A DNA stretch of 64,000 nt, from assembly GCA_963801985.1 (NCBI GenBank), contig CAWDGV010000013.1:62001-126000 (forward strand), in the 5' to 3' direction. The notes beneath the pieces are model-generated. The model was not told the origin of the DNA, did not search any database, and saw only the letters and a program-made list of their open reading frames with translations. This document shows positions 54,878 to 63,944 of this stretch, piece after piece. Within the stretch, counting starts at the first letter, position 1, and each line of letters opens with the position of its first letter. The DNA comes from JABDQZ01 sp963801985. GTDB taxonomy: Bacteria; Pseudomonadota; Gammaproteobacteria; Chromatiales; Chromatiaceae. The position numbers and the translations under genes are program-made.

Positions 54878-54902
54878 AAAACATCATCAGTAAGACAATA
54901 AT

Positions 54903-55040
54903 TTAATTTGTACCCACCATGGGTATAAAGGCGACTCCAAGCATACTTCGCTCATTTGCATTTCCATGAAAGTCCTTGGTCACCAGCATTAATTCCTGGT
55001 GCATATTCGGCAAGCCGACGGGAATCACCAGATGACCGCC
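54903..55040 (-). pseudogene. Protein-L-isoaspartate O-methyltransferase (Pcm) C-terminal fragment
   Basis: The reverse frame ending at 54903 reads GHLVIPVGLPNMHQELMLVTKD and RSMLGVAFIPMVG, the C-terminal ~45 residues of Pcm. The SAM-binding domain is missing. It lies between the YbaK and ahcY genes. Confidence 0.75.
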
Positions 55041-55077
55041 AGCATCATTCTCATACCTGCTTCACGCTCCAGTTTCG

Positions 55078-56343
55078 CTAGACTGTTCCTTCCTGCCAGG
55101 ATGTCAGATAATACTGCTGTTCTTCTGTCAGAGAATCTATCTTAATCCCCATCGCAGCCAGTTTTAGACGTGCCACGTTCTGATCAATTTCTGCTGGAAC
55201 ATCGTGCACGCTGTTTTCCAGTTTCCGTCCGCCTGCCAGATAGACAGCGCATAATACCTGGTTGGCAAAACTCATATCCATCACGGCAGAGGGATGGCCT
55301 TCGGCCGCAGCCAGATTGACCAAACGCCCCTCAGCCAGCAATCGCAGTCGTCTTCCATCCGCCAGAATATACTCATCTACCGATGTGCGCGGGTGGCTTT
55401 TACTTACAGCCATAGCCTCAAGAGCCGGTATATTGATTTCAACATTAAAATGCCCTGAATTGGCCAGGATACAGCCATCCTTCATGACCTCCATGTGATG
55501 ACCGTCAACGACATGCTTGTCGCCGGTTGCCGTGACAATGAAGTCGGATTGTTGAGCGGCTTCTGTCAATGGCATAACACGGTAACCATCCATTGTAGCC
55601 TCAAGTGCTCGCAATGGATCCACTTCGGTTACAATCACATGTGCACCGTGACCCTTGGCACGCAGCGCTATTCCCCGGCCACACCAACCATAACCGACTA
55701 CCGTAAACGTCTTACCCGCAAGTAGAATATTGGTAGCCCGGATCAGGCCATCCAGAGTGCTTTGACCGGTACCATAGCGATTATCAAAAAAGTGCTTGGT
55801 CATCGCATCATTGACCGCAATGACCGGGAATTTCAGCTGTCCAGCGTTTGCCATCGCACGTAATCGAATCACACCCGTGGTTGTTTCTTCCGTGCCACCG
55901 ATCATGTCAGGAATAAGTTCAGTTCGATTCCTATGAATCTCGCTGACCAAGTCGGCGCCATCATCCATTGTTATTACAGGACGATGATCCAGTGCCGCAT
56001 GTATATGCTGGTAGTAGACCTCAGTTGATTCTCCACGAATCGCAAACACCGGAATTTCATAATGTTCAACCAAAGCAGCAGCAACGTCGTCCTGAGTGCT
56101 CAGTGGATTACTGGCGCATAAAACCACATCAGCACCGGCAGCTTTTAGAGTACGAGCCAGATTTGCAGTTTCAGTTGTGATATGCAGACAACCTGACATT
56201 CGGATTCCACGCAAAGGTTGCTTCAGCTTCAAAGTTTCCAGCAGTTCGCGCAACACCGGCATCTCTTGCCAGGCCCATTCAATACGCTTGATTCCCTGTT
56301 CCGCCTGAACAGGATCCTTGATATCAAAGTTACTGATTGCCAT
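55078..56343 (-). CDS. ahcY: Adenosylhomocysteinase
   Basis: From ATG 56343 (MAISNFDIKD) the product has ~421 residues and is colinear with S-adenosylhomocysteine hydrolase. It has GCLHITTETANLARTL (substrate), DDGADLV, the NAD+-binding VVGYGWCGRGIALRAKGHGA (~215-235) and VNDAMTKHFFDNRYGTGQS (~185-205). The length lacks the C-terminal extension of some family members. It hydrolyses SAH to adenosine and homocysteine, renewing methyl-transfer capacity. An upstream ATG at 56355 is an alternative start. Confidence 0.95.
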   Translation of the reverse strand: MAISNFDIKDPVQAEQGIKRIEWAWQEMPVLRELLETLKLKQPLRGIRMSGCLHITTETANLARTLKAAGADVVLCASNPLSTQDDVAAALVEHYEIPVFAIRGESTEVYYQHIHAALDHRPVITMDDGADLVSEIHRNRTELIPDMIGGTEETTTGVIRLRAMANAGQLKFPVIAVNDAMTKHFFDNRYGTGQSTLDGLIRATNILLAGKTFTVVGYGWCGRGIALRAKGHGAHVIVTEVDPLRALEATMDGYRVMPLTEAAQQSDFIVTATGDKHVVDGHHMEVMKDGCILANSGHFNVEINIPALEAMAVSKSHPRTSVDEYILADGRRLRLLAEGRLVNLAAAEGHPSAVMDMSFANQVLCAVYLAGGRKLENSVHDVPAEIDQNVARLKLAAMGIKIDSLTEEQQYYLTSWQEGTV

Positions 56344-56355
56344 ATTTATCCCCAA

Positions 56356-56761
56356 ACTATAACCACATCAATACTAGCAGGCTCTTTGAAGATATAGAGA
56401 AGATAAGCTTGCCTCTGAAAGAAAAATAGCTTGAATCGAGTTAGTATAGAGACCTGCTTTCATAATCTATATATGTAAAAACGGCTCTGCTATGGGTTAA
56501 AACACATGATTCTTGCTTTTTTAGTAGATACTTCAATCATAGCGGCAGCCGTTCTCCTACACTATGAGTTCCTATTGAGGTCTACTGTAGTCGCAAATCA
56601 TCCGTCGGTATTTAAAACAATCCGCGACAGTTTTTGCCCGATTGAAAACCTGGACGGGCACCCCATCACGCGAATGGCTCAGAATCGACTATATAGGTAC
56701 TACTGCAGTAGTTGGTACTGCAGCAGGAGCGTATAAGGTAATATACTGAATATACCTGATA
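56356..56761. other. Intergenic region holding a possible membrane-protein remnant
   Basis: About 400 bp between ahcY and the diguanylate cyclase gene. A + strand frame at 56506-56736 begins with a hydrophobic helix (AFLVDTSIIAAAVLLHYEF), like the first helix of small ion channels, and then loses similarity to anything recognisable. A short imperfect inverted repeat occurs around 56697-56722 (TACTACTGCAGTAG). Confidence 0.4.
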
Positions 56762-57739
56762 CTAATCTTGTTTGTTTTGACTCTTTTTCTCGTACATTAA
56801 AGTATCTGCATCGCTAATTAGGTCACAGAGGCTATTATGACGATTAGAATCAAACTGAATAGTTCCCACGCTATAAGCTAGTGAATAATTTCTTCCTGAA
56901 GAAGTATTAATGTTATCGATATTTGCCTTGAATCGATTAAGTAAATAATCCGTATCACTCGTGTCAGTATCAGTAATCAGAACCACAAATTCATCGCCAC
57001 CTATCCTGCCAACAACATCAGATTGCCTGAAAGTTTTTTTAAGAATATCCGAAAAATCCATTAGCGCTTGATCACCTACCGCATGCCCAAAATTATCATT
57101 TATTTGCTTAAAACCATCGAGATCGAAAAAAAGCAGGGCAACCTGTCTGTCTATACGTTTACAAAGTTCTAGAGTTTGTTGGCATAACGCGCTAAAGCCT
57201 CTTCGGTTGGATAGTGATGTCAATTCATCGGTTGTTGCCAGTACGACACCATTAATTTCATCTTGCGCCATGTTTGCCAGATCATGTAGCAAATTAAAGT
57301 CATCATCAATTAGCTCATGAGGCACATTATCTATGATACAGAGTGTGCCGAGTTTACTTCCGTCTGGAGCAAATAATGGGCAACCCGCATAAAAACGAAT
57401 ATGAGGATCTTCAGTAACTAATGGGTTGTCAGCAAAGCGCTCATCCTCCAATGTATTAGGTATATAAAAAATATCATCACCAAGTATGGCATGACCACAG
57501 AATGATATATCTCGACTGGTTTCTGAAACGCCCAATCCTTGGCATGATTTAAACCACTGGCGATTTACATCAACTAAACTGACTAGTGCGATAGGAACAT
57601 TAAAAAGTCGCTGAGCTAAGCGCGTGAGACGATCAAACCTTTCTTCTGGAGCAGTATCCAATATATTGAGCCTTCTTAATGTACTAAGGCGTTTGGTTTC
57701 ATCAGCTGGCTTGTCAGGCTTAAGCATAGGGTTTATCAC
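56762..57739 (-). CDS. GAF-GGDEF diguanylate cyclase
   Basis: The 325-residue protein has an N-terminal GAF domain (~25-165, RLNILDTAPEERFDRLTRLA and SFCGHAIL) and a C-terminal GGDEF domain with intact RIGGDEF (~245). The GAF half is of the type fused to cyclases and kinases that sense small ligands or redox. It makes c-di-GMP in the cytoplasm. No I-site RxxD is obvious before GGDEF. Neighbouring genes give no partner. Confidence 0.93.
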   Translation of the reverse strand: MINPMLKPDKPADETKRLSTLRRLNILDTAPEERFDRLTRLAQRLFNVPIALVSLVDVNRQWFKSCQGLGVSETSRDISFCGHAILGDDIFYIPNTLEDERFADNPLVTEDPHIRFYAGCPLFAPDGSKLGTLCIIDNVPHELIDDDFNLLHDLANMAQDEINGVVLATTDELTSLSNRRGFSALCQQTLELCKRIDRQVALLFFDLDGFKQINDNFGHAVGDQALMDFSDILKKTFRQSDVVGRIGGDEFVVLITDTDTSDTDYLLNRFKANIDNINTSSGRNYSLAYSVGTIQFDSNRHNSLCDLISDADTLMYEKKSQNKQD

Positions 57740-57877
57740 TCATAACAAATACGTTCTCATACAAGGTTATCGACAATTATTTCCATTAATTAACACATAA
57801 TATTTAATTGAATTACTTATGATAAAAACAGTTTTGATAGAGAGTCATCAAACAGTCATTCGATTATTAAGACCTCA

Positions 57878-57970
57878 ATGGCTCAGAATCAGTATAAACA
57901 AACATCTGATGCCGGGATTATTTACATTTTTCTGGCCATTGCTATATTCATGCTGTTTAGTTTAGATTAA
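57878..57970 (+). CDS. Possible 30-residue single-TM peptide
   Basis: An ATG at 57878 opens 30 codons whose product (MAQNQYKQTSDAG, then a hydrophobic ~14-residue stretch) could be a single-pass membrane peptide. It ends 30 bp before zntB. No strong ribosome-binding site. A second copy of the first codons (AATGGCTCAGAATC) occurs at 56672-56685. I report it as an open possibility. Confidence 0.2.
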   Translation: MAQNQYKQTSDAGIIYIFLAIAIFMLFSLD

Positions 57971-58000
57971 TCGAAACACAACACACCTCTGGGTTAAATA

Positions 58001-58978
58001 ATGAATGAAAACCATGAAGGCCTGATTCATGCCAGCACACTCAATGGCAATGGCGGTCAACAAGTCCTTGACTGGGATGAGATCACCGAATGGTCGAAAG
58101 AACAAGGGCCTCTCTGGGTTCATCTGGATTACACTGCAGAAAAATCAATTCACTGGCTCAGGCAGAAAAGTGGCCTTGACCCTGTTGTTATAGACTCTTT
58201 AATGGCTGAAGAAACCCGTCCCCGCTGCGCTGTCATGGGTGGTGGTCTACTGATCAACCTGCGAGGTGTCAACACCAATCCCAATTCAGATCCCGAAGAT
58301 ATGGTGTCAATTCGACTGTTTAGTGATGGCCAACGTTTTATTAGTACTCGCAAAAGGCGTTTGCTCAGTGTCCAGGACATTATCACCAAGCTCAATGAAG
58401 GCTCTGGCCCCAGGAATCCAGGCGAATTGTTATCAATGCTTACCCACCGTCTGACAGATCGCATGAGCGAGATTGTGTCTGAACTTGATGATGCCGTGGA
58501 TGCAGTAGAAGAAGAGATTATCGACACAGCAGCCGCTTCCCAACGCAGCAGATTGGTTGCGTTACGCCGAGAAATCATCATGCTACGCCGCTACCTTTCA
58601 CCACAGCGAGAAGCCTTGACGCGTTTGCTGAGTGAAACAGCCCCCTGGCTCGGTGAGCGGGATCGGCTTGCAATTCGAGAAGCCGGTGACCGTATTTCAC
58701 GATACATGGAAGACCTGGACTCCTGCCGAGATCGAGCCACCGTTTCCTATGAAGAACTGGCCAGTCGTACTGCTGAGCAAATGAACTCGCGCATGTACGT
58801 GCTATCAATCGTTGCCGCCCTGTTTTTACCCTTAGGCTTTTTGACCGGCATGTTTGGCATCAACGTAGGTGGAATCCCTTTTGCGGATGACCCAATGGGA
58901 TTTATCGAAATCAGTCTACTCCTTACGGTAGTAGTCATCACACAGGTTGTAATTTTTCGTTTTAAAAACTGGTTCTGA
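58001..58978 (+). CDS. zntB: CorA-family transporter, ZntB type
   Basis: The 325-residue protein has a long acidic/charged cytoplasmic N-terminal domain and two C-terminal helices. The signature loop FGINVGGIPFAD (GxN replaced by GIN) after helix 1 is that of ZntB. ZntB exports or imports Zn2+ (and other divalent cations) depending on the organism. It forms a pentamer in the inner membrane. No regulatory gene is adjacent. Confidence 0.92.
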   Translation: MNENHEGLIHASTLNGNGGQQVLDWDEITEWSKEQGPLWVHLDYTAEKSIHWLRQKSGLDPVVIDSLMAEETRPRCAVMGGGLLINLRGVNTNPNSDPEDMVSIRLFSDGQRFISTRKRRLLSVQDIITKLNEGSGPRNPGELLSMLTHRLTDRMSEIVSELDDAVDAVEEEIIDTAAASQRSRLVALRREIIMLRRYLSPQREALTRLLSETAPWLGERDRLAIREAGDRISRYMEDLDSCRDRATVSYEELASRTAEQMNSRMYVLSIVAALFLPLGFLTGMFGINVGGIPFADDPMGFIEISLLLTVVVITQVVIFRFKNWF

Positions 58979-58991
58979 CTACAATCCTTGA

Positions 58992-59031
58992 AAAGCAGAA
59001 ATAATCTCCCTTTATTAAAAGGGTCTGCTTT
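58992..59031. terminator. Bulged hairpin between convergent zntB and hemerythrin genes
   Basis: The outer stem AAAGCAGA/TCTGCTTT and the inner stem CCCTTT/AAAGGG with a 4-nt loop enclose an eight-base one-sided bulge. It lies 14 bp beyond zntB and 5 bp beyond the leftward hemerythrin gene, so it could act as a bidirectional terminator. No long T run follows on either strand. Confidence 0.5.
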
Positions 59032-59035
59032 CGAC

Positions 59036-59419
59036 TTATACCTGTTGATAAGCCATATCATCAACAAGGAGATGGTGTTCAAACCAGGATTTAAGAAGTG
59101 AAATAAGTTTTTCACGAGCATTCGGTTTATTGTTAACGACTTGATCGATCATTATTGAAAACGCCTGAGTTTCCTCGGCGTGCTCTCGCTTATGATGATC
59201 TATATCCGGATAGCCTTCTTTTTCGAGTAGCTGTTCTTCATAATGAGTATGGTAATTTATTATCCGGGTAAGTTCAGTAAGGATCACCCTTAGACGATTA
59301 ATGTCTTCATCATATTCACTTTCAATGATTCTGTTGATGACGTTGATAAAGGTTTTGTGCTGGTGATCGATTTCAGGAATACCGATATTATATTTGTTTG
59401 ACCAGATGATTTTTTCCAT
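59036..59419 (-). CDS. Bacteriohemerythrin
   Basis: From ATG 59419 (MEKIIWSNKYNIGIPEIDHQHKTF) the product has ~127 residues. All the hemerythrin di-iron motifs are present: GIPEIDHQH, NYHTHYEEQLLE with the HxxxE spacing, HKREH, and HHLLVDDM. The protein binds O2 at a non-heme di-iron site and stores or senses oxygen, often in microaerobic bacteria. The upstream in-frame start at 59467 would overlap the zinc-ribbon gene. Confidence 0.92.
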   Translation of the reverse strand: MEKIIWSNKYNIGIPEIDHQHKTFINVINRIIESEYDEDINRLRVILTELTRIINYHTHYEEQLLEKEGYPDIDHHKREHAEETQAFSIMIDQVVNNKPNAREKLISLLKSWFEHHLLVDDMAYQQV

Positions 59420-59450
59420 TTTTGGTAAGTTTGTTTTTACTTGAGTTGAG

Positions 59451-59705
59451 CTAATTGTTAGGCACAATCAAATAATCAATTCCAAGGTTTCCACATTCAG
59501 GACAATTCACTTTGCAATGGAGATCATCACTAGAGTAATCAGCATATTTTTCAGTATCGAGAAAATGATACACACTACAATCCGGACAATAGCCAAAAAT
59601 GGTGTAAAGATCTGACGATATATCTGAAACTTTTCTAATTTTCAATGTCATTTCAATTCCAACTTCGTAGTAAAACCCTCCATGTTCCAAATTTTCCCAG
59701 TTCAC
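59451..59705 (-). CDS. Small Cys-rich zinc-ribbon-like protein
   Basis: The 84-residue frame has CPDC and, later, CKVNCPECG; together these could bind zinc. A start at ATG 59651 (MTLKIRK) is also possible. It precedes the hemerythrin gene by ~30 bp on the same strand. No family recognised. Confidence 0.55.
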   Translation of the reverse strand: MNWENLEHGGFYYEVGIEMTLKIRKVSDISSDLYTIFGYCPDCSVYHFLDTEKYADYSSDDLHCKVNCPECGNLGIDYLIVPNN

Positions 59706-59864
59706 ACCTAAAGAACATGATTGATAAGACTAAATTATATATAGCCAATAACCAACTCATAAACCAGGTTACTCTCTTGCGGATTTTTTATGGTTATTAC
59801 TCAGAACCATTATTAACTTCAAGCTGAAGAAGTGGAAATAAGACCAGAGAGCGCTTTTCAGTGC

Positions 59865-60389
59865 TTACTCAGCCATCAACTCGCGTATAATCGCCACCAC
59901 CTCGGGGTGATCAAATTCACGCCCTCCCACTGCTTTGTAACGAACCCTGCCCTGCTTATCAATCAGTAATGTCGTCGGCAGCCCAATCACTTTAAAAGAT
60001 TCTGCAACTTCACTTTTTCGGTCAAACAGGATCGGAAAGGTCGGATCTACCGAAAGCTGGCCCACATAGGCAAAAACATGATCCGGGCTTTCCCACTGGT
60101 TGATTGCCAGCATCGAAAAGTTTTCCGACTTCAGCTGCTGATAGAGGCGTTCCAGTGAAGGCATTTCCTTGCGGCAGGGCGGACACCAGGTAGCCCAGAA
60201 ATTGACCAGTACGACCTTGCCTTTAAATTGCTGCAGACTAAAAGCATCCTCATCCATATTCTGTAAGGTGAAGCCAGGTGCCTCCCAGGGGGTTTTAATT
60301 GCCGTCATTTTGTGCCCAAGGCCAGGTGAGGCATTAGCAAAAAGCGGCAGCAGCAACAGGAGAAAGATTGTTCTGATTTGATTTTTCAT
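59865..60389 (-). CDS. TlpA-like periplasmic thioredoxin
   Basis: The 174-residue protein has a signal peptide (residues ~1-20) and a thioredoxin fold with the redox motif WCPPC (Cys69 and Cys72), preceded by VLVNFWATWC. IGLPTTLLID contains the cis-proline. It reduces or oxidises periplasmic thiols, often of cytochromes. Its start overlaps the stop of the upstream secreted-protein gene (ATGA), so the two are coupled. Confidence 0.93.
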   Translation of the reverse strand: MKNQIRTIFLLLLLPLFANASPGLGHKMTAIKTPWEAPGFTLQNMDEDAFSLQQFKGKVVLVNFWATWCPPCRKEMPSLERLYQQLKSENFSMLAINQWESPDHVFAYVGQLSVDPTFPILFDRKSEVAESFKVIGLPTTLLIDKQGRVRYKAVGGREFDHPEVVAIIRELMAE

Positions 60390-60958
60390 TTTGTATCATC
60401 TTCATTAGAGAGTGTGGCGGGAGGACATTCAACGCCAGGAATTGTCGCTGAATAGGGCTGATCACCCAGTGTCCAGCTAAAAACGAGATCGAACTGGCTG
60501 CCCCTGGGTAGCTGCACCGTGGTAAAGCCCTGGCTCCAGTCACCCTCTTCAAAGTTCTGATCATCCGGCAGCAGCGACCAGGCGTAACGCACGCCTAGCT
60601 TGCGCCACTCAGTCAGCCACTGGCTCTTGGTTTTGGGTATGACCTCACGACCATCAGCAAGTTTTGCCCGCCAGTCAGCAACACGATAATGGAGAGGGCC
60701 TTCAGACTTGTTCTTGGCGATGGTGCCATATACACAGAAGTCATCCATACCGTAGACAATAGAGTCAGGCAGACCACGCGAGCTGTAAAGCGCATGGATA
60801 TACTCAGCGTGCAACTGGATCAATTCGAGACTGAAACCGGCCTCTTCTATTTGCCAGCGTTTGAGTCCAGTCTCATTAACTTCGGAAACCGTTACACCAC
60901 CGGCAGCCACAGACATCGCAGGCAGTGCCAACAACAATAGAGAACAACGTGTTATCAA
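60386..60958 (-). CDS. Secreted protein of unknown function, upstream of the TlpA gene
   Basis: The 190-residue product has a signal peptide (residues ~1-18, AVA-like cleavage near AAGG) and a beta-rich soluble domain. Two Cys lie well apart (one in MDDFCVYG, one in VECPPA), so a disulfide is possible, which would fit the downstream TlpA partner. No family recognised. Confidence 0.75.
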   Translation of the reverse strand: MITRCSLLLLALPAMSVAAGGVTVSEVNETGLKRWQIEEAGFSLELIQLHAEYIHALYSSRGLPDSIVYGMDDFCVYGTIAKNKSEGPLHYRVADWRAKLADGREVIPKTKSQWLTEWRKLGVRYAWSLLPDDQNFEEGDWSQGFTTVQLPRGSQFDLVFSWTLGDQPYSATIPGVECPPATLSNEDDTK

Positions 60959-60973
60959 GAGATTCTCCTGTTT

Positions 60974-61084
60974 TTAGTATAATACTTCATCTTCACCTCT
61001 CACGGGCAGGTTAGCAATGAGGCCCCGAGTTGCCAGATAAGCCAGTAAAACCATTGAAAATGTCCCAATAGAAATGCCTACCAA
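60974..61084 (-). pseudogene. Short membrane-protein remnant upstream of the secreted-protein gene
   Basis: The reverse frame ending at 60974 encodes a hydrophobic helix followed by GLIANLPVRGEDEVLY. It has only a TTG or an internal ATG as a possible start, so it looks like the C-terminal end of a lost membrane protein in the same operon. It could equally be a very small gene. Confidence 0.35.
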
Positions 61085-61401
61085 AGATCAATCATCGGCT
61101 CAAGCATTTAATGTAAGTCTCTCAATAGAATAGACAAACTAATCATAAAAGAGAATTAAAGCTACTACATATCAATATTGGACAGGCAATCCACATTCCC
61201 GGCAACCAATGCCCGGCCCTTGAAAACGGGCTACCTCATCACCCGGGAAACAAGAATATGCCTAATACCTAAACTCTAAAAACAGATCTTGAAGCGTTTT
61301 TATTTTTGGATATTAGTCATCACAAAATGGTATGATTTTTGGAAATTTGAAGATTATTTAAAAAACCAACATTCGCAGTTAGAACTGTTGTGAGGCCATT
61401 T
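61085..61401. other. Intergenic region upstream of the amino-acid binding protein gene
   Basis: About 320 bp. A reverse stretch of ~28 codons ending near 61172 contains CRECGLPV, like the end of a small zinc-ribbon protein, but has no start. No promoter is clear. The ATG at 61402 follows a TGAGG motif 10 bp upstream. Confidence 0.4.
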
Positions 61402-62202
61402 ATGTTAAAAAAATCTACCCTTTTACTTCTGACACTAACTTTCTCATTACTCAGTATTTCTTTCAACGCCGGCGCTGATGCCATGGAAGATATTCTCAAG
61501 TCAGGAAAATTGCGGGTTGGTGTTTCCCTGTTCACCCCATGGGCCATGAAAGATGGGAAAGGTGCACTCACTGGATTTGAGGTCGATGTTGCCAAGCAGC
61601 TTGCCAGGGACATGGGCGTAAAACCTGAATTCCATGTATTTGAATGGGATAAGATTATTTCCGGACTGCAGGAGAAACAGGTTGATATCATTGTTGCAGG
61701 CATGACCATCACGCCACAGCGGGCACTCAAGATAAACTTTTCCCAACCTTATGCCCAGAGTGGCGTCACCATGGCTACCAATACTGAAATGACACGGGAT
61801 ATTAAAAGCCTTAAGGAACTCAATAGCCCTGATACTGTATTTGCCGTGGTCTCGGGAACGACTGCCAGCGAGCTCGCGAAGCGTACTTTCAACAAGGCCA
61901 AGGTACAGGATTTTGTTTCCCCGGAAGAAGCTGTTGCCGCTATTTTGGAAAACAAGGCGCATGCCTACGTTGCCTCTACACCACAACCGCAATTCCTGGC
62001 TTTAAAACACCCTGATAAAGTCGATTTACCTTTAAGCAAGCCATTACGCTCAGACATGGCCGGCATGGCCGTGAACAAAGGCGAACAGGAATGGCTGAAT
62101 TTTATTAATAGCTGGATCATCGCCAAAAAAGCAGAAGGTTGGCTGAAAGCGTCGCATAAATACTGGTTTACCAATATGGACTGGGGAAAAGAGAGTCAAT
62201 AA
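61402..62202 (+). CDS. Amino-acid ABC transporter substrate-binding protein (SBP family 3)
   Basis: From ATG 61402 the product has ~266 residues, with a signal peptide (~1-26). The SBP_bac_3 fold follows: LRVGVSLFTPWAMKDGKGALTGFEVDVAKQLARD, ITPQRALKINFSQPYAQSG and the later VVSGTTASELA. It captures a polar amino acid or a similar compound in the periplasm. No permease or ATPase gene is next to it. The next gene starts at the stop's last base, so the two are coupled. Confidence 0.93.
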   Translation: MLKKSTLLLLTLTFSLLSISFNAGADAMEDILKSGKLRVGVSLFTPWAMKDGKGALTGFEVDVAKQLARDMGVKPEFHVFEWDKIISGLQEKQVDIIVAGMTITPQRALKINFSQPYAQSGVTMATNTEMTRDIKSLKELNSPDTVFAVVSGTTASELAKRTFNKAKVQDFVSPEEAVAAILENKAHAYVASTPQPQFLALKHPDKVDLPLSKPLRSDMAGMAVNKGEQEWLNFINSWIIAKKAEGWLKASHKYWFTNMDWGKESQ

Positions 62203-62549
62203 TGGTTACTTCCAGTGTCAAACTAGCCACAGCTGGCGGTCATCTCGTCATATTGTTCGGTATTATTTCAATAACGCTGATAGCACATGCAGCAGACCGG
62301 TTAATCGTATCGCCTGACTATGAATCACTGATTTCAGATGGCGTTTACGAAGACAGCCAGAACTGGCGACAGCCCAATGATGACGACCCCGGATGGAGAC
62401 AACCGCAACAGCAAAAGGAAAGTCGCATCAAGTTTGGCTATGACCCAGCCTACGAGGAAATCCGAGCCAGAAAAAGCGAGGAATCATCCGGTAGCAGCTT
62501 TGGATACGAACAGACCAGGCCCAGTTCTTTATTCAGGATGGATTTTTAA
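62202..62549 (+). CDS. Secreted acidic/Gln-rich protein of unknown function
   Basis: The 115-residue product has a signal peptide (residues ~1-30, AHA-AD cleavage). A hydrophilic, Asp/Gln/Arg-rich, probably disordered mature part has two WRQP units about 11 residues apart. It overlaps the stop of the binding-protein gene by one base (TAATG). No family recognised. Confidence 0.6.
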   Translation: MVTSSVKLATAGGHLVILFGIISITLIAHAADRLIVSPDYESLISDGVYEDSQNWRQPNDDDPGWRQPQQQKESRIKFGYDPAYEEIRARKSEESSGSSFGYEQTRPSSLFRMDF

Positions 62550-62654
62550 TCGTTTTCAAACCCAGCTCCTGCCCCATGCAAAGTATTTACATGATCGGCT
62601 AATGCAAGGTGAAAAGTTAATATAATCAGATATCGTCTTTCTGAAAAACGCAAA

Positions 62655-62694
62655 ATAAATAAAACCAATGATCGCGTACACTGCGGCCATTGGT
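62655..62694 (-). terminator. Rho-independent terminator of gltS
   Basis: On the - strand, ACCAATG and CATTGGT (7 bp) enclose a GC-rich inner part (CGC paired with GCG). They are followed by TTTATTTATTTT. The hairpin starts 24 bp past the gltS stop. Confidence 0.8.
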
Positions 62695-62717
62695 CTTATG
62701 ACATTTGACAGCTTTAC

Positions 62718-63944
62718 TCAGAAATTTGTCAGGAAGAAAGGGATAAGCAAGGCGTTAACCAGGTCAATGAAAAACGCACACACCAGCGGAACGATAATAA
62801 AAGCCATATGCGAAGCACCGTAGCGCTGAGCCACTGCCGACATATTCGCCATCGCAGTCGGTGTCGAACCCAGTGATATCCCACCAAACCCGGAACAGAC
62901 AACAGCCGCATCGTAAGTCCGTCCCATCAGCGGGAAAACCACGAAAACTGTTACGATGATGGCTACCACGAACTGCGCGCCGATGATGCTAAAAATAGGA
63001 CCGGCAAGATCAATCAGGGTCCACAACTGCATGCTCATCAGCGACATTGCCAGAAAAGTACCCAGCGAGACAGCAGCAATCAAGGCAATAGCCGGGGTAC
63101 GGCTTGGCCATTGACGCCCGGACACCCGTGGAAAGGATGCTGGAATCGTATTGGTAATAAGAATACCTGCAAACAGGCAGGTAACGAACAATGGCAATTT
63201 CAGCCCCAGTGACTCAAGACCGGAATTGATCATAAAACCGAAAACAATACTCACATGAATGGCCAGTATGGCATCCAGAAAATCCAGGTAATCAATTTTC
63301 TGTTTATCCATTTCATCATCCGATACACCAACATCCACCGCTTCCGTTTCTGTTGGCGTCAGCTTGTGTCGTGAAATCAGGAATTTCGCGATGGGACCAC
63401 CCATCAGACTGGCAAGAATCAAACCGAAAGTGGCACAGGCAATACCAATTTCCATGGCATTGGCGATACCGTAGTCCTCGGCAATTCTCGGTGACCATGC
63501 AATCGCCGTACCGTGGCCGCCAATCAGCGAAACACTACCGCCAAGCAATCCTACCGCGGCTGGCTGGTCAAACAATGCCGCCACGGTGATACCGGTCAGG
63601 TTCTGCACAAACATGTAGGCAATCGTAATGACCAGCAGGATGATCAGCGGCTTGCCACCCAACATCAGGTCCTTGAGGCTGGCATTGATACCAATGGTGG
63701 TGAAAAAATAAACCAGCAGAAAATCTCTTGAAGCCAGCTCAAAACTAATTTCAATGCCTGCGGCAAAGTACAAAACAGCAATCAGCACGGTAAATATCAA
63801 TCCACCCGTAACAGGCTCCGGAATACTGAATTCCCTGAGAAACCCGACGACATCATTAACACGCTTGCCAACGAACAATACAACAAGGCCCAGCGTAAAA
63901 GAAAGAAACGCGCCAAACTGCAAAATACCGTTTTCAAATTCCAT
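62718..63944 (-). CDS. gltS: Sodium/glutamate symporter
   Basis: The 408-residue membrane protein has GltS features in order: GKRVNDVVGFLREFSIPEPVTGGL, GLLGGSVSLIGGHGTAIAW (~140) and, in the second half, VVCSGFGGISLGSTPTAMANM (~365), the two related repeat motifs. It imports glutamate with Na+ across the inner membrane. The charged loop between the halves (MDKQKIDYLDF) is cytoplasmic. The start follows the family N-terminus MEFENGILQF; a terminator follows. Confidence 0.95.
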   Translation of the reverse strand: MEFENGILQFGAFLSFTLGLVVLFVGKRVNDVVGFLREFSIPEPVTGGLIFTVLIAVLYFAAGIEISFELASRDFLLVYFFTTIGINASLKDLMLGGKPLIILLVITIAYMFVQNLTGITVAALFDQPAAVGLLGGSVSLIGGHGTAIAWSPRIAEDYGIANAMEIGIACATFGLILASLMGGPIAKFLISRHKLTPTETEAVDVGVSDDEMDKQKIDYLDFLDAILAIHVSIVFGFMINSGLESLGLKLPLFVTCLFAGILITNTIPASFPRVSGRQWPSRTPAIALIAAVSLGTFLAMSLMSMQLWTLIDLAGPIFSIIGAQFVVAIIVTVFVVFPLMGRTYDAAVVCSGFGGISLGSTPTAMANMSAVAQRYGASHMAFIIVPLVCAFFIDLVNALLIPFFLTNF

